Shown here: piece after piece, positions 7,955 to 16,543 of the stretch
How the letters are laid out: each line of letters begins with the position of its first letter
Position numbering within the stretch: position 1 is the first letter of the stretch
Source of the DNA: Arthrobacter sp. S41
GTDB lineage: Bacteria; Actinomycetota; Actinomycetes; Actinomycetales; Micrococcaceae
DNA: 64,000 nt
Direction of reading: 5' to 3'
NCBI RefSeq assembly: GCF_004320535.1
Contig: NZ_SIHY01000001.1
Coordinates: 124,001 to 188,000, forward strand
Translations under genes and position numbers: made by a program
The notes under the pieces: model-generated
The model's input: only the letters and a program-made list of their open reading frames with translations
Databases searched by the model: none
Told to the model about the DNA's origin: nothing

Positions 7955-8608
7955 ATGAACAACAAGAGTGTGGACGAGAATTTGCCCGATGCGGCCACTG
8001 AGTCCGAGGCACAGCGTCGCGAGCGTTTTGAACGTGACGCCATGCAGTATGTGGATCAGTTGTATTCAGCTGCCCTGCGGATGGCTCGAAACCCTACGGA
8101 TGCTGAGGATCTGGTGCAGGAGGCCTACACCAAGGCGTACTCGGCCTTCCACCAGTACAAGCCAGGTACCAATCTGAAGGCCTGGCTGTACCGCATTCTG
8201 ACCAACACCTATATCAACTTGTACCGCAAGCGTCAGCGCGAGCCTTTGCGCACCAGCACCGACACCGTCGAGGACTGGCAGATGGCTTCAGCGATGGAGC
8301 ATTCGCCTACGGGTTTGCGTTCGGCTGAGGTTGAGGCGCTGGATCACCTTCCGGATTCGGATGTGAAGGCGGCTTTGCAGTCCATCGGTGAAGATTTCAG
8401 GATGGCCGTGTACTTCGTTGATGTTGAGGGTTTCAGTTACAAGGAAGCCAGCGACATCTTGGGTGTGCCGATCGGCACCGTGATGTCCCGGTTGCACCGT
8501 GGACGTAAGAATTTGAGGGAACTGTTGGCAGATTATGCAGCAGACCGTGGGATAGCCACCGGAGCTCGTGCCAAGAGCGCCGCGAAGGCTGATGGAGGAG
8601 CGAAATAA
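7955..8608 (+). CDS. sigR: ECF sigma factor of the SigR/SigH (thiol-oxidative stress) group
   Basis: 217 residues from ATG 7955. Region 2 ([21 protein letters not shown], split by motif) and region 4 ([27 protein letters not shown]) are typical of group-4 sigma factors, and the adjacent gene is the RsrA-type zinc anti-sigma factor. These sigma factors switch on thioredoxin and other thiol-repair genes when RsrA is oxidised. The frame is open upstream for 54 more codons, to TTG 7793, with an in-frame GTG at 7817 just after the SigR-type promoter, so an extended isoform of about 263 residues is possible. In Streptomyces an unstable SigR' isoform with a similar N-terminal extension is known. The C-terminus is Ala/Lys rich. 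rsrA starts 1 nt after the stop. Confidence 0.93.
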   Translation: MNNKSVDENLPDAATESEAQRRERFERDAMQYVDQLYSAALRMARNPTDAEDLVQEAYTKAYSAFHQYKPGTNLKAWLYRILTNTYINLYRKRQREPLRTSTDTVEDWQMASAMEHSPTGLRSAEVEALDHLPDSDVKAALQSIGEDFRMAVYFVDVEGFSYKEASDILGVPIGTVMSRLHRGRKNLRELLADYAADRGIATGARAKSAAKADGGAK

Positions 8609-8609
8609 G

Positions 8610-8870
8610 ATGGATTGCAATTCATTGGGTGATTGCGCCGATGACCGCATGGTACGCATCTATGAATACCTCGATGGTGCATTGACGCTGAATGACATCA
8701 AAGAGGTCAAAGCGCACCTTGATGGCTGCCCGGAGTGCACCGAGGAATATGACCTTGAGTGCATTATCCGTTCGGTGGTGCGACGTAGCTGCCAAGAGCA
8801 GGCGCCGCATAATTTGAAAGCCAGTATCTTTGCCAAGATTTCGCAGGTTCGCCTCGAATCAGGTCACTAA
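8610..8870 (+). CDS. rsrA: Zinc-binding anti-sigma factor RsrA
   Basis: 86 residues with the ZAS-family motif HLDGCPEC (HxxxCxxC) in the middle, two N-terminal cysteines (C3 and C9) and one further pair-position Cys (C51, in DLECII) plus another at RRSC. In RsrA, zinc is held by His and Cys residues, and oxidation forms a disulfide involving the N-terminal Cys, which releases SigR. The ATG at 8610 is chosen because it follows the sigR stop by one base and has GGAGCGAAA upstream; an in-frame earlier start inside sigR is unneeded. Operon sigR-rsrA, closed by a strong terminator. Confidence 0.93.
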   Translation: MDCNSLGDCADDRMVRIYEYLDGALTLNDIKEVKAHLDGCPECTEEYDLECIIRSVVRRSCQEQAPHNLKASIFAKISQVRLESGH

Positions 8871-8880
8871 CAGGCAAAGA

Positions 8881-8931
8881 GAAACCCCGTAGCTTTCGAG
8901 TAAAAACTCGAATGGTACGGGGTTCTTTTTA
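8881..8931 (+). terminator. Terminator of sigR-rsrA
   Basis: Two stacked stems: AACCCCGTA (8883-8891) with TACGGGGTT (8916-8924), and inside it TTCGAG with CTCGAA, followed by a T tract. It starts 10 nt after the rsrA stop. Confidence 0.88.
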
Positions 8932-8943
8932 TGTTCGCTTCGC

Positions 8944-9018
8944 TTAGCTGTTTGGGCGCTTGCCGTGGTTGGCACCGCCACGCTTGCGATCGCGACGCTT
9001 ACGAGCGCGCTTCGACAT
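8944..9018 (-). CDS. Ribosomal protein bL37 (24 residues)
   Basis: A 24-codon gene: MSKRARKRRDRKRGG followed by ANHGKRPNS. Eleven or more residues are Lys or Arg, and the end ANHGKRPN is the signature of bL37, the tiny actinobacterial 50S protein first seen in mycobacterial ribosome structures (often annotated as an AURKAIP1/COX24-domain protein). The ATG is preceded by AAAGGAG with 5-nt spacing, an ideal ribosome binding site. It lies alone between the rsrA terminator and the SGNH-like gene. It is short enough to be missed by most gene callers. Confidence 0.92.
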   Translation of the reverse strand: MSKRARKRRDRKRGGANHGKRPNS

Positions 9019-9116
9019 GGTGACTCCTTTAAGGGATCAATGGTTTTCCCCGATAGCTCGGGCCGACTAATAGTCTTTCATACTTTGCGTCCATTTTCCT
9101 AACGCGCAAAGGTGGT

Positions 9117-9722
9117 TTAGCCCTCGCCTGGCTCCGGCAAGTCTAGCCATGAGTACCAGCCTCGGTGTAGTACCAACCAGGCCATCAGTCCGTAACCGGC
9201 TTGCCCAGGTACACCGCCCGAGGCGTTCAGGTCGCTACGCCATTGAGCGTGACCGCGCAGGGGAGTGAACGTATCCACGTAGTGGTGGTTGCGGCGCAGT
9301 GCCACATCCGAGTACACGCGGTTTAATTCTGCCACGCGCTGGTTGCGAGCGTCGTCCAAGCCGGGCGCTGGGCCAACAAGCAAAGCTTTGATGCTCATTT
9401 GTGAGGCTGAATCAAGGATGTTGGCCAGGTTCAAACGGCTGCGTGCGGTGGAGACATCGAGGTCAACATCGCGATCTGAGAGTGCAATAACCAGGCGGTT
9501 TTCATACTGGTCGCTGAATCGTCGAGATGCTTCGCCCATCCAGCGCTCGGCTAGGGCTTCGGATCCTTCAGCGGGGGCAGCCAGAACGAAGGACTGAAGT
9601 CGCAAGGCAGGGTCCTGGGTTCGGGCCATAACACGGCCGAACCAGCCCAGTCCGCGCGGGTCCCCATGTCCGGCCAGTAGCTCATCTCCGATTGCGGTAA
9701 TTCGGATTGTGCGTAACTCCAA
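9117..9722 (-). CDS. SGNH/GDSL-hydrolase-like protein lacking catalytic residues
   Basis: 201 residues with the layout of an SGNH hydrolase: block I is GDELLAGHGD, a GPAPG segment lies mid-protein, and block V is SGGVPGQAGYG. The nucleophile position in block I is Glu, not Ser (GDE rather than GDS), and the Asp-x-x-His expected before the final Pro-Gly is SGGV, so neither the Ser nor the Asp/His is evident. It is probably a non-catalytic fold member, or it uses different chemistry. The TTG start has AAAGG 9 nt upstream. Single gene; it lies downstream of kgd on the same strand but is separated by a hairpin. Confidence 0.7.
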   Translation of the reverse strand: MELRTIRITAIGDELLAGHGDPRGLGWFGRVMARTQDPALRLQSFVLAAPAEGSEALAERWMGEASRRFSDQYENRLVIALSDRDVDLDVSTARSRLNLANILDSASQMSIKALLVGPAPGLDDARNQRVAELNRVYSDVALRRNHHYVDTFTPLRGHAQWRSDLNASGGVPGQAGYGLMAWLVLHRGWYSWLDLPEPGEG

Positions 9723-9857
9723 CTGGGCGACCTTTCGTTGGCTTCAAGAATATGAATCGATCCCAACCTTAGCAGTCCTATGGGTTGCTTTCCGGGAGAT
9801 TCATGCTGGAAAAGGCAACAAGTTACTGTGCAGTGTGAGTTTGTGGTTAAAGAGCTG

Positions 9858-9905
9858 TTGCCGGCGGGTATTGACCATAAAATCTTGGAAAATACTCGCC
9901 GGCAA
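9858..9905 (-). terminator. Hairpin downstream of kgd
   Basis: A 15-bp stem (9858-9872 with 9891-9905, one G-U pair) begins 31 nt after the kgd stop. The T tract is poor, so it may act as a transcript-stabilising hairpin or a weak terminator rather than a classic one. Confidence 0.6.
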
Positions 9906-9935
9906 CTAAGCCTTAGCGATCAAAGCGGCGAAAGA

Positions 9936-12900
9936 TTAGCGGGCGAAAGCCTGCTGCATCAGCACTGCGTTTTCTGCGTCGTGGCGCTTTGCGGTACCTG
10001 CAGAGGTAGCGGCCAAAGCTGGGCGGGAGACCAATTCAATCTTCTGCTCAAGCTGCGGTGCCACATACAGACCGAAGAACGGCCATGGACCCTGGTTGGC
10101 TGGTTCGTCCTGAACCCAAGTTGCCTTGGCGTTCGGGTACTTGGCCAGCTCGGCAGCGATCTGCTCCAGTGGTGCAGGGTAGAGCTGCTCAACGCGGATG
10201 ATCGCGGTCTTGGTGTCCTGAGCCTTGGCGCGGGTAGCGATCAAGTCGTAGTAAACACGACCCGAGCACAGCAGTACCTTCTCTACGGCGTTGGCATCGG
10301 TGATCGATGCGTCGCCGATGACTTCCTGGAAACCACCGGTGGTTAATTCTTCCACGGTGCTTGCTGCGGCCTTCAGGCGCAACAGCTGCTTCGGGGTGAA
10401 GACAATCAGTGGCTTGCGTGGACGGGCGTAAGCCTGACGACGCAACAGGTGGAAGTGGTTGGCACCGGTCGATGGCTGAGCCACAACCATGTTGTTCTCT
10501 GCACAAAGTTGCAAGAAGCGCTCGATGCGAGCCGAGGAGTGGTCTGGGCCCTGGCCCTCGTAGCCATGCGGAAGAAGCATAACCAGCGAGGAGGACTGTG
10601 ACCACTTCTGCTCTGCCGAGGAGATGAACTCATCGATGACGGTCTGTGCGCCGTTGACGAAGTCGCCGAATTGGGCTTCCCAAATCACCAGTGCATTTGG
10701 ACGCTCCACCGAGTAGCCGTACTCGAAGCCGAGTGCTGCGTATTCGGAGAGTAGCGAGTCGTAGATCCACAGTGGAGCCTGATCATCGCTTAGGTTGTGC
10801 AGTGGGTACCACTCGTTGTCGTTTTCGCGGTCGTGGAAGACCGAGTGACGCTGAACGAAGGTACCACGGCGTGAGTCCTGGCCGGCCAGACGTACTGGTA
10901 CGCCTTCCATGGACAGCGAGCCCAGGGCAGCGATTTCGGCGAAGCCCCAGTCGATGCCGCCTTCACGGGACATCTTCTCACGACGCTCGAGCAACGACTT
11001 GAGCTTGGTGTGCATGGTGAAGCCTTCAGGGAACTGAAGGTGAGCTGCACCGATGTGGGCCAAGGTCTGAGCGGAGATGGCCGATGCGCGTGCGCCGTCG
11101 ACGGTGTTCTCGTCGGCAGCCTGAGCGAATGGCTTCTCTAGGTCGTTGATGGTCGAGCCCGGGGTGATGATTGGGATCGGGGAAGTCTGGGCGGCATGCG
11201 TCTCAGCGAAGATGCGCTCCAGGTTTTCCTTGTACTCGGCCAAAACGTGCTCGGCTTCTTCCTGCGTGATGTCGCCGCGACCAACCAGGGCCTCGGTGTA
11301 CAGCTTGCGGGTAGAGCGCTTAGCTTCGATCAGGTTGTACATGATCGGCTGGGTCATCGAAGGATCGTCGCCTTCGTTGTGACCGCGGCGGCGGTAGCAC
11401 ACGAGGTCGATGACAACGTCCTTGCCGAACTTCTGGCGGTACTCGAAAGCCAACTGACCTACGTGAACCACTGCCTCTGGGTCATCCCCATTGACGTGGA
11501 AGATCGGAGCCTGAACGGTACGAGCAACGTCCGAAGCGTAAACCGAGGAGCGCGAAGAGCTAGGTGCGGTGGTGAAACCAATCTGGTTGTTCACAATCAC
11601 GTGCACGGTACCGCCGGTCTTGTAACCAGGCAGCTGGCTCATGGCCAGAACCTCGGAGACGACACCCTGGCCGGCGAATGCAGCATCGCCGTGAACCAAC
11701 AGTGGCAGTACTTCATTCTTCGAACCCAAGCGGTCAAGCTTGGCGCGGGTGATGCCTTCGAGTACCGGATCAACTGCTTCCAGGTGTGAAGGGTTAGCAG
11801 CCAAGTAAACCTTGGTCTGGTTGCCAGCGTCCGAGGTGTAAGAACCTTCGGTGCCCAGGTGGTACTTCACGTCGCCCGAGCCCTGAACCGAGCCTGGGGT
11901 AGCGGTGCCTTCAAATTCGCGGAAGACCTGTGCGTAGGTCTTGCCTGCGATATTGGTCAGTACGTTCAGGCGTCCGCGGTGGGCCATACCAATGGCTACC
12001 TCGTCCAGCTGAGCGTCCGCAGCATCAGAGATGATGGCGTCCAACAGTGGAATCAGCGATTCGCCACCTTCGAGGCTGAAGCGCTTCTGTCCAACAAACT
12101 TGGTCTGCAAGAAGGTTTCGAAAGCCTCAGCGGAGTTCAGCTTCGAAAGAATGCGCAGCTGCTCTTCGCGGGTTGGCTTTGCGTAACGGGATTCAAGCTT
12201 GGCCTGGAACCACTCACGCTCTTCTGGGTTCTGCAGGTGCATGTACTCGGTGCCGATGGTGCGGCAGTAAGCATCACGCAGGGTGCCGAGGATCTCTCGC
12301 AGCAGAGCGCGGTCGGTGCCGCCCAGTCCGCCGGTGATCCACTCGCGGTCCAGATCCCACAGGGTCAGACCGTAGTTGTTGATGTCCAGATCTGGGTGCT
12401 TGCGCTGAACGTATTCCAATGGGTTGATGTCGGCCATCAGGTGGCCGCGCTCCCGGTAGGAGTTGATCAGGTGCTGGATGCGTGCAACCTTGTTGACCTG
12501 CAGGTCGATATCAACCTGGTTGTCAACGGCCCAGCGAACTGGCTCGTAAGGAATACGAAGCTGTTCGAAGATTTCGTCGTAGAAGCCCTGCTCGCCGAGC
12601 AAGAGGGATTCAACTAGCTTCAGGAATTCGCCCGAACCGGCACCCTGGATGACGCGGTGGTCATAGGTGGAGGTCAGGGTGATGTGCTTGCCGATGCCAA
12701 GGCCGGAAACGGTCTTCTCTGAAGAGCCGCGGAACTCAGCTGGGTATTCCAGTGCGCCCACACCAATGATGGCTGCCTGGCCCTTGGACAGACGTGGGAC
12801 CGAGTGAACGGTACCGATGCCACCTGGGTTGGTCAGCGACACGGTGGTGCCTGCGTAGTCATCAGCGGTCAGCTTGTTGGCACGAGCGCGCTTGATCAAG

Positions 12901-13700
12901 TCTTCGTAGGTGGCCCAGAACTCGTTGAAGCTCAGGGTCTCCGCGGCCTTGACGTTTGGTACAGCCAACATGCGGGTGCCATCTGGCTTTGGCATGTCGA
13001 TGGCGATACCGAAGTTCACGTGTGCTGGCTGGATGGCGGTTGGCTTCTTATCGATGACGTCGTAGGTGACGTTCATCGAAGGGATCTGCTTCAATGCACG
13101 AATCACGGCGAAGCCGATCAGGTGGGTGAAGGAGATCTTGCCACCGCGCGAGCGCTTGAGGTGGTTGTTGATGACGATACGGTTATCGATCATCACCTTG
13201 GCTGGAACCGCACGAACGGTGGTTGCAGTCGGCACGGTGAGGCTGGCATCCATGTTGGTTGCGATGGCCTTCATTGGCCCACGCAGTGGGGTGCGCTTTT
13301 CCTCACCGAAAAGTTCGGTGGAAGGGGTAGCCTTCGGAGCCTGCGCCGGAATTGGCGTGGTCTTCGGTGCTGGCTCAGCCTTCTTTTCTTCAGCAGCTGG
13401 TGCTGGAGCGGCGGCTGGCTTTGAAGCTGGTGCTGGTGCTGGCTCAGAAGTGCGAGCCTGGGCTGCAGCGCGTGGTGCGCCCTGCCCATTGGTAGCCGGA
13501 GCCGCAGCAGGAGCTGCTGGCGCCGCAGGCGTCGGCTGCGCTGCCGGTGCCTTTTTGTCGGCGGCGAGAGATTCGAAAATATCCCACCATTTCTTATCTA
13601 CCGAGTTCTTGTCGACGAGATACTGTTCGAACAGCTCGTCTACTAGCCACTCGTTTCCACCAAACTCTTCAGTAAGTCGGTGGTGTGCTTGCTCTGGCAC
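9936..13700 (-). CDS. kgd: Multifunctional 2-oxoglutarate dehydrogenase E1 fused to E2 acyltransferase domain
   Basis: About 1254 residues. Order: a short N-terminal helix (PEQAHHRLTEEFGGNEW), a Pro/Ala-rich linker at about 45-140, an E2o-type succinyltransferase domain at about 150-380 with the catalytic DHR (STYDHRVIQG), then a thiamine-dependent E1o domain to the end. There is no lipoyl domain, so a lipoylated partner (the pyruvate dehydrogenase E2) must serve, as is known for actinobacterial Kgd/OdhA. It feeds the TCA cycle; the ThDP site includes GDAAFAGQG and the substrate His of HRGRLNVL. GTG 13700 is preferred over TTG 13706 because AGAGG lies 8 nt before it and family members start at this residue. 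A 400-nt intergenic region lies upstream. Confidence 0.95.
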   Translation of the reverse strand: MPEQAHHRLTEEFGGNEWLVDELFEQYLVDKNSVDKKWWDIFESLAADKKAPAAQPTPAAPAAPAAAPATNGQGAPRAAAQARTSEPAPAPASKPAAAPAPAAEEKKAEPAPKTTPIPAQAPKATPSTELFGEEKRTPLRGPMKAIATNMDASLTVPTATTVRAVPAKVMIDNRIVINNHLKRSRGGKISFTHLIGFAVIRALKQIPSMNVTYDVIDKKPTAIQPAHVNFGIAIDMPKPDGTRMLAVPNVKAAETLSFNEFWATYEDLIKRARANKLTADDYAGTTVSLTNPGGIGTVHSVPRLSKGQAAIIGVGALEYPAEFRGSSEKTVSGLGIGKHITLTSTYDHRVIQGAGSGEFLKLVESLLLGEQGFYDEIFEQLRIPYEPVRWAVDNQVDIDLQVNKVARIQHLINSYRERGHLMADINPLEYVQRKHPDLDINNYGLTLWDLDREWITGGLGGTDRALLREILGTLRDAYCRTIGTEYMHLQNPEEREWFQAKLESRYAKPTREEQLRILSKLNSAEAFETFLQTKFVGQKRFSLEGGESLIPLLDAIISDAADAQLDEVAIGMAHRGRLNVLTNIAGKTYAQVFREFEGTATPGSVQGSGDVKYHLGTEGSYTSDAGNQTKVYLAANPSHLEAVDPVLEGITRAKLDRLGSKNEVLPLLVHGDAAFAGQGVVSEVLAMSQLPGYKTGGTVHVIVNNQIGFTTAPSSSRSSVYASDVARTVQAPIFHVNGDDPEAVVHVGQLAFEYRQKFGKDVVIDLVCYRRRGHNEGDDPSMTQPIMYNLIEAKRSTRKLYTEALVGRGDITQEEAEHVLAEYKENLERIFAETHAAQTSPIPIITPGSTINDLEKPFAQAADENTVDGARASAISAQTLAHIGAAHLQFPEGFTMHTKLKSLLERREKMSREGGIDWGFAEIAALGSLSMEGVPVRLAGQDSRRGTFVQRHSVFHDRENDNEWYPLHNLSDDQAPLWIYDSLLSEYAALGFEYGYSVERPNALVIWEAQFGDFVNGAQTVIDEFISSAEQKWSQSSSLVMLLPHGYEGQGPDHSSARIERFLQLCAENNMVVAQPSTGANHFHLLRRQAYARPRKPLIVFTPKQLLRLKAAASTVEELTTGGFQEVIGDASITDANAVEKVLLCSGRVYYDLIATRAKAQDTKTAIIRVEQLYPAPLEQIAAELAKYPNAKATWVQDEPANQGPWPFFGLYVAPQLEQKIELVSRPALAATSAGTAKRHDAENAVLMQQAFAR

Positions 13701-13706
13701 GTGCAA

Positions 13707-14129
13707 CGCCTCTTCCCTGATTTCTACGTTGTTCTAGCTTGAGCCGGTGGTCTTCCGAGGACGTGAATCGACCACTTCGGCTCACAAGATTTCTAGACCT
13801 GCGCACCAGTCTAGTTACTTTTACGGCCGCTTGGCCACGGCACGTATGTAATCTCACGAAAGTGTCGTGTATAACAGTCCGTTTAGCGTCATTGCGCTAC
13901 CGTTGAACGTCACAAAATCGATGTGGTGCACAAAAGGTCATCGTTCGATAGACTAAAAAGCACTATGGAATCACACTCTCCAAGCCGGCGTGCCGCCCAC
14001 GGGCGCAGTGCCGGCCAACACAGTTCATGTTCAGCAGGTTCTGGCTCGCGATTGGAGCCTTCTAGTTGCCGCCTGATCGGCACCGAACCTCTTACTTTGA
14101 TGTCAACGAACAGGTGGCGGTAACCACCC
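13707..14129. other. Divergent intergenic region between kgd and the CNNM gene
   Basis: No convincing gene in these 423 nt. On the minus strand a TAGACT box (13813-13808) could be the kgd -10 element, giving a leader of about 100 nt. A small palindrome, TAGCG-tcattg-CGCTA (13884-13899), lies between the two promoters and could be an operator. On the plus strand a -10 TAGACT (13949-13954) precedes a 170-nt structured leader for the CNNM gene. A 52-codon frame (13965-14123) ends just before that gene, but its composition does not look like protein. Confidence 0.45.
13949..14124 (+). promoter_or_regulatory. Promoter and structured 5' leader of the CNNM gene
   Basis: The -10 TAGACT (13949-13954) would start RNA near 13961. 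Three helices can be drawn by hand: GCCGGC 13984-13989 with 14010-14015; GGCTC 14043-14047 with GAGCC 14055-14059; and GTTGCCGCC 14065-14073 with GGCGGTAAC 14116-14124. The last one covers the only Shine-Dalgarno-like sequence (AGGTGG) ahead of the ATG at 14130. It does not match the M-box or yybP-ykoY core sequences that I can recall. Confidence 0.4.
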
Positions 14130-15452
14130 ATGGATTGGCTCTACATTCTTTTTGGCCTGCTACTTATTCTTGGCACAGGCTTTTTCGTGGCGGTGGAATT
14201 CTCACTTGTCGCGCTCGATAAAAGTACGGTGCAAAATGCCGTTGATCGAGGGGAAGCTGGCGCAAAGCCGCTCCTACAATGCTTAACTTCACTGTCCACC
14301 CAGCTCTCTAGCTGCCAGTTGGGCATTACCCTGACCACTTTGCTCACCGGTTATGTTCTTGAACCGGCCATCAGCGCCCTGCTGGAGCCACTGTTGGAAA
14401 ACTTGGGTGTCCCGGAGGCCAGCTCGGTAGCAGTTACCGTCATCGTGGCCCTCGTTCTGGCAACCTTGCTCTCAATGCTGATTGGTGAATTAGTTCCAAA
14501 GAACATGGCTATCGCTCAGGCAATGCGGGTCGGAAAGTTGCTGGCTCGCCCGCAGCTAGTTTTTACCGCGATCTTCAAGCCCGCCATCATGGTGCTTAAC
14601 GGTTTTTCCAACGCAATCCTGCATCGCTTCTTCGGACTAGAGGCCAAGGAAGAAATTTCCGCAGCCCGTTCGTCGCAAGAATTGGCTTCGCTGGTGAGAC
14701 GTTCAGCTCAGTTGGGAACCTTGGACGTGCAGACCGCGCGTTTTGTGGAATCCACTATTGAGTTCTCAGAGCGCACCGCAGCTGATGTGATGACTCCACG
14801 TACTTCGATGTCCACCATAGATTCGCAGGCCCCACTTTCGGAACTGATCGAAGTCAGCGCCGATACCGGTTTCTCACGATTCCCGGTCATTGAGGGATCC
14901 AGTGACGAGATCCAGGGCATCTGCCACGTGAAGGCTGTTGTCTCGGTGCCTCGCGAACGCCGGGCAGCATTGCAGGTGGGTGAATTCGCCCGCGATGCAC
15001 TCTACGTTCCTGAGACCATCCACCTTGACGTGCTTCTTGAACAACTGCGTGCAGCTGAATTCCAGATCGCCATCGTTATGGATGAATACGGTGGAACCGC
15101 CGGTCTGGTCACCCTTGAGGACTTGGTCGAAGAAATCGTCGGTGAAGTATCTGACGAACACGATGAGGACGAAGAGGAAGCAATCACGCAGCCCAACGGC
15201 AGCTGGTTGTTCCCCGGAATGTTCCGCCCCGATCAGGTTAATGAAAACTTTGACCACGAGGTAATCCCCGAAGAGTCTTCCTACGAAACCATTGGTGGAT
15301 TCATGCTCGCTGAGTTGGGCCGCCTGGCAGAACTCGACGATCAGGCGGTGACCGAGCACGGTACGTTTACTGTCACCGAATTGGAAGGTCGTCGTATCGC
15401 CCAGGTGAAGTTCGAACCATCGGCACCGGAATCGGAGGCCGACGATGCATGA
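14130..15452 (+). CDS. CNNM/hemolysin-family transporter protein (DUF21-CBS-CorC_HlyC)
   Basis: 440 residues. A DUF21 transmembrane domain (about 1-190, with GFFVAVEFSLVALDKS at the N-terminus and LIGELVPKNMAI in the third segment) is followed by a CBS pair (about 200-330, TPRTSMSTID and MDEYGGTAGLVTLEDLVEEIVG) and a C-terminal CorC_HlyC domain with an acidic linker. Members export or sense divalent cations such as Mg2+ or Co2+; the old name hemolysin is historical. Its last 8 nt overlap the start of a second CNNM gene. Regulated perhaps through the folded leader upstream. Confidence 0.9.
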   Translation: MDWLYILFGLLLILGTGFFVAVEFSLVALDKSTVQNAVDRGEAGAKPLLQCLTSLSTQLSSCQLGITLTTLLTGYVLEPAISALLEPLLENLGVPEASSVAVTVIVALVLATLLSMLIGELVPKNMAIAQAMRVGKLLARPQLVFTAIFKPAIMVLNGFSNAILHRFFGLEAKEEISAARSSQELASLVRRSAQLGTLDVQTARFVESTIEFSERTAADVMTPRTSMSTIDSQAPLSELIEVSADTGFSRFPVIEGSSDEIQGICHVKAVVSVPRERRAALQVGEFARDALYVPETIHLDVLLEQLRAAEFQIAIVMDEYGGTAGLVTLEDLVEEIVGEVSDEHDEDEEEAITQPNGSWLFPGMFRPDQVNENFDHEVIPEESSYETIGGFMLAELGRLAELDDQAVTEHGTFTVTELEGRRIAQVKFEPSAPESEADDA

Positions 15453-16518
15453 TTTTATGGGTCTAATCTGGCTCGTTGTCTTGTTGCTGGGTAACGCTTT
15501 TTTTGTTGCCGGCGAATTCGCGGTAATGAGCGCGCGTCGTTCGCAGATCGAGCCGTTGGCGGACGAAGGCAACAAGCGCGCCAAGCTCGCGTTGTACGCC
15601 ATGGAGCACGTTTCGGTGATGCTCGCGGTCTGCCAGTTGGGCATTACCGTGTGCTCGCTGCTGATCTTGAACATCTCTGAGCCAGCTATTCACCACCTGC
15701 TTGCTGAACCGATGGTCCATTTGGGTATGTCTGAGTCGGCAGCGGATACCGTGGCGTTCCTTGTTGCTCTGGTCTTGGTGACCTTCTTGCACGTGACTTT
15801 TGGTGAGATGGTGCCAAAGAACATTTCGGTGTCTGTGGCAGATAAGGCAGTGATGCTGCTGGCCATGCCATTGGTGGGACTTTCAAAGGTACTCAAGCCA
15901 ATCACTTCGATGCTCAACGGCATGGCAAATATTGTCCTGCACGTCTTTGGTATTGAGCCGAAGGATGAAGTGACCAGCTCATACACCGCTGATGAAGTGC
16001 GTTCGATCATCGACACCTCTTCAGAAGAGGGCACGCTGGACGAAGACAATGCCATGCGTCTGACCAAGGCCTTGGAATTTTCCTCGGTCACCGCACGTAG
16101 TTGCATGGTTCCCATCGATGATTTGTTCACCCTTGAATGGGGACAGACCACCGCACGTGAATTTGAGAAGAAGGTTGGTAAGACCGGCTTCTCGCGCATG
16201 CTGATCACGAAGAACGAGATCCCGGTGGGTTACTGGCACGTCAAGGATGTCATGCTCATTGACGACGCTCACTCAACTCAGCCATTGATTGATTTGCCAC
16301 TGCACCCCTTGGGTCAGCTGAGTCAGGACACTGAGATTGAAGCGGCCCTGGAAGAGATGCGTCAAGAAGGCAACCATCTGTCGGTGGTTGTTGATGCTTC
16401 GGGTTCGGTCATTGGCGTGGTGTTCTTGGAGGACGTGATCGAGGTGCTGGTCGGCGAAATTACCGACACCACCCGAAAGCGTGCCTCGCTACCTCGTGGT
16501 GAGCGCCAAGGAAACTAG
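15445..16518 (+). CDS. CNNM/hemolysin-family transporter protein (second, shorter)
   Basis: 357 residues, a paralogue of the upstream gene product: a DUF21 domain (GNAFFVAGEFAVMSARRSQIEP, written here in parts, and FGEMVPKNISVS), then a CBS pair ending VIGVVFLEDVIEVLVGEI. It lacks the CorC_HlyC domain that its neighbour carries, so the pair resembles the common actinobacterial arrangement of one long and one short CNNM protein that may form a heteromer. The ATG at 15445 lies inside the end of the first gene (8-nt overlap), so translation is coupled. A terminator follows 54 nt after the stop. Confidence 0.9.
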   Translation: MHDFMGLIWLVVLLLGNAFFVAGEFAVMSARRSQIEPLADEGNKRAKLALYAMEHVSVMLAVCQLGITVCSLLILNISEPAIHHLLAEPMVHLGMSESAADTVAFLVALVLVTFLHVTFGEMVPKNISVSVADKAVMLLAMPLVGLSKVLKPITSMLNGMANIVLHVFGIEPKDEVTSSYTADEVRSIIDTSSEEGTLDEDNAMRLTKALEFSSVTARSCMVPIDDLFTLEWGQTTAREFEKKVGKTGFSRMLITKNEIPVGYWHVKDVMLIDDAHSTQPLIDLPLHPLGQLSQDTEIEAALEEMRQEGNHLSVVVDASGSVIGVVFLEDVIEVLVGEITDTTRKRASLPRGERQGN

Positions 16519-16543
16519 GCGAAGCTCACTTGGTGAGTGCGTA

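Noticed and set aside
12804-13424. Plus-strand frames across kgd
   Set aside because: Composition is that of a reverse complement of the Pro/Ala linker and E2 domain; no start signal.
13965-14123. 52-codon frame before the CNNM gene
   Set aside because: Ser/Arg/Gly-rich, no Shine-Dalgarno and no family features; the region folds as RNA instead.
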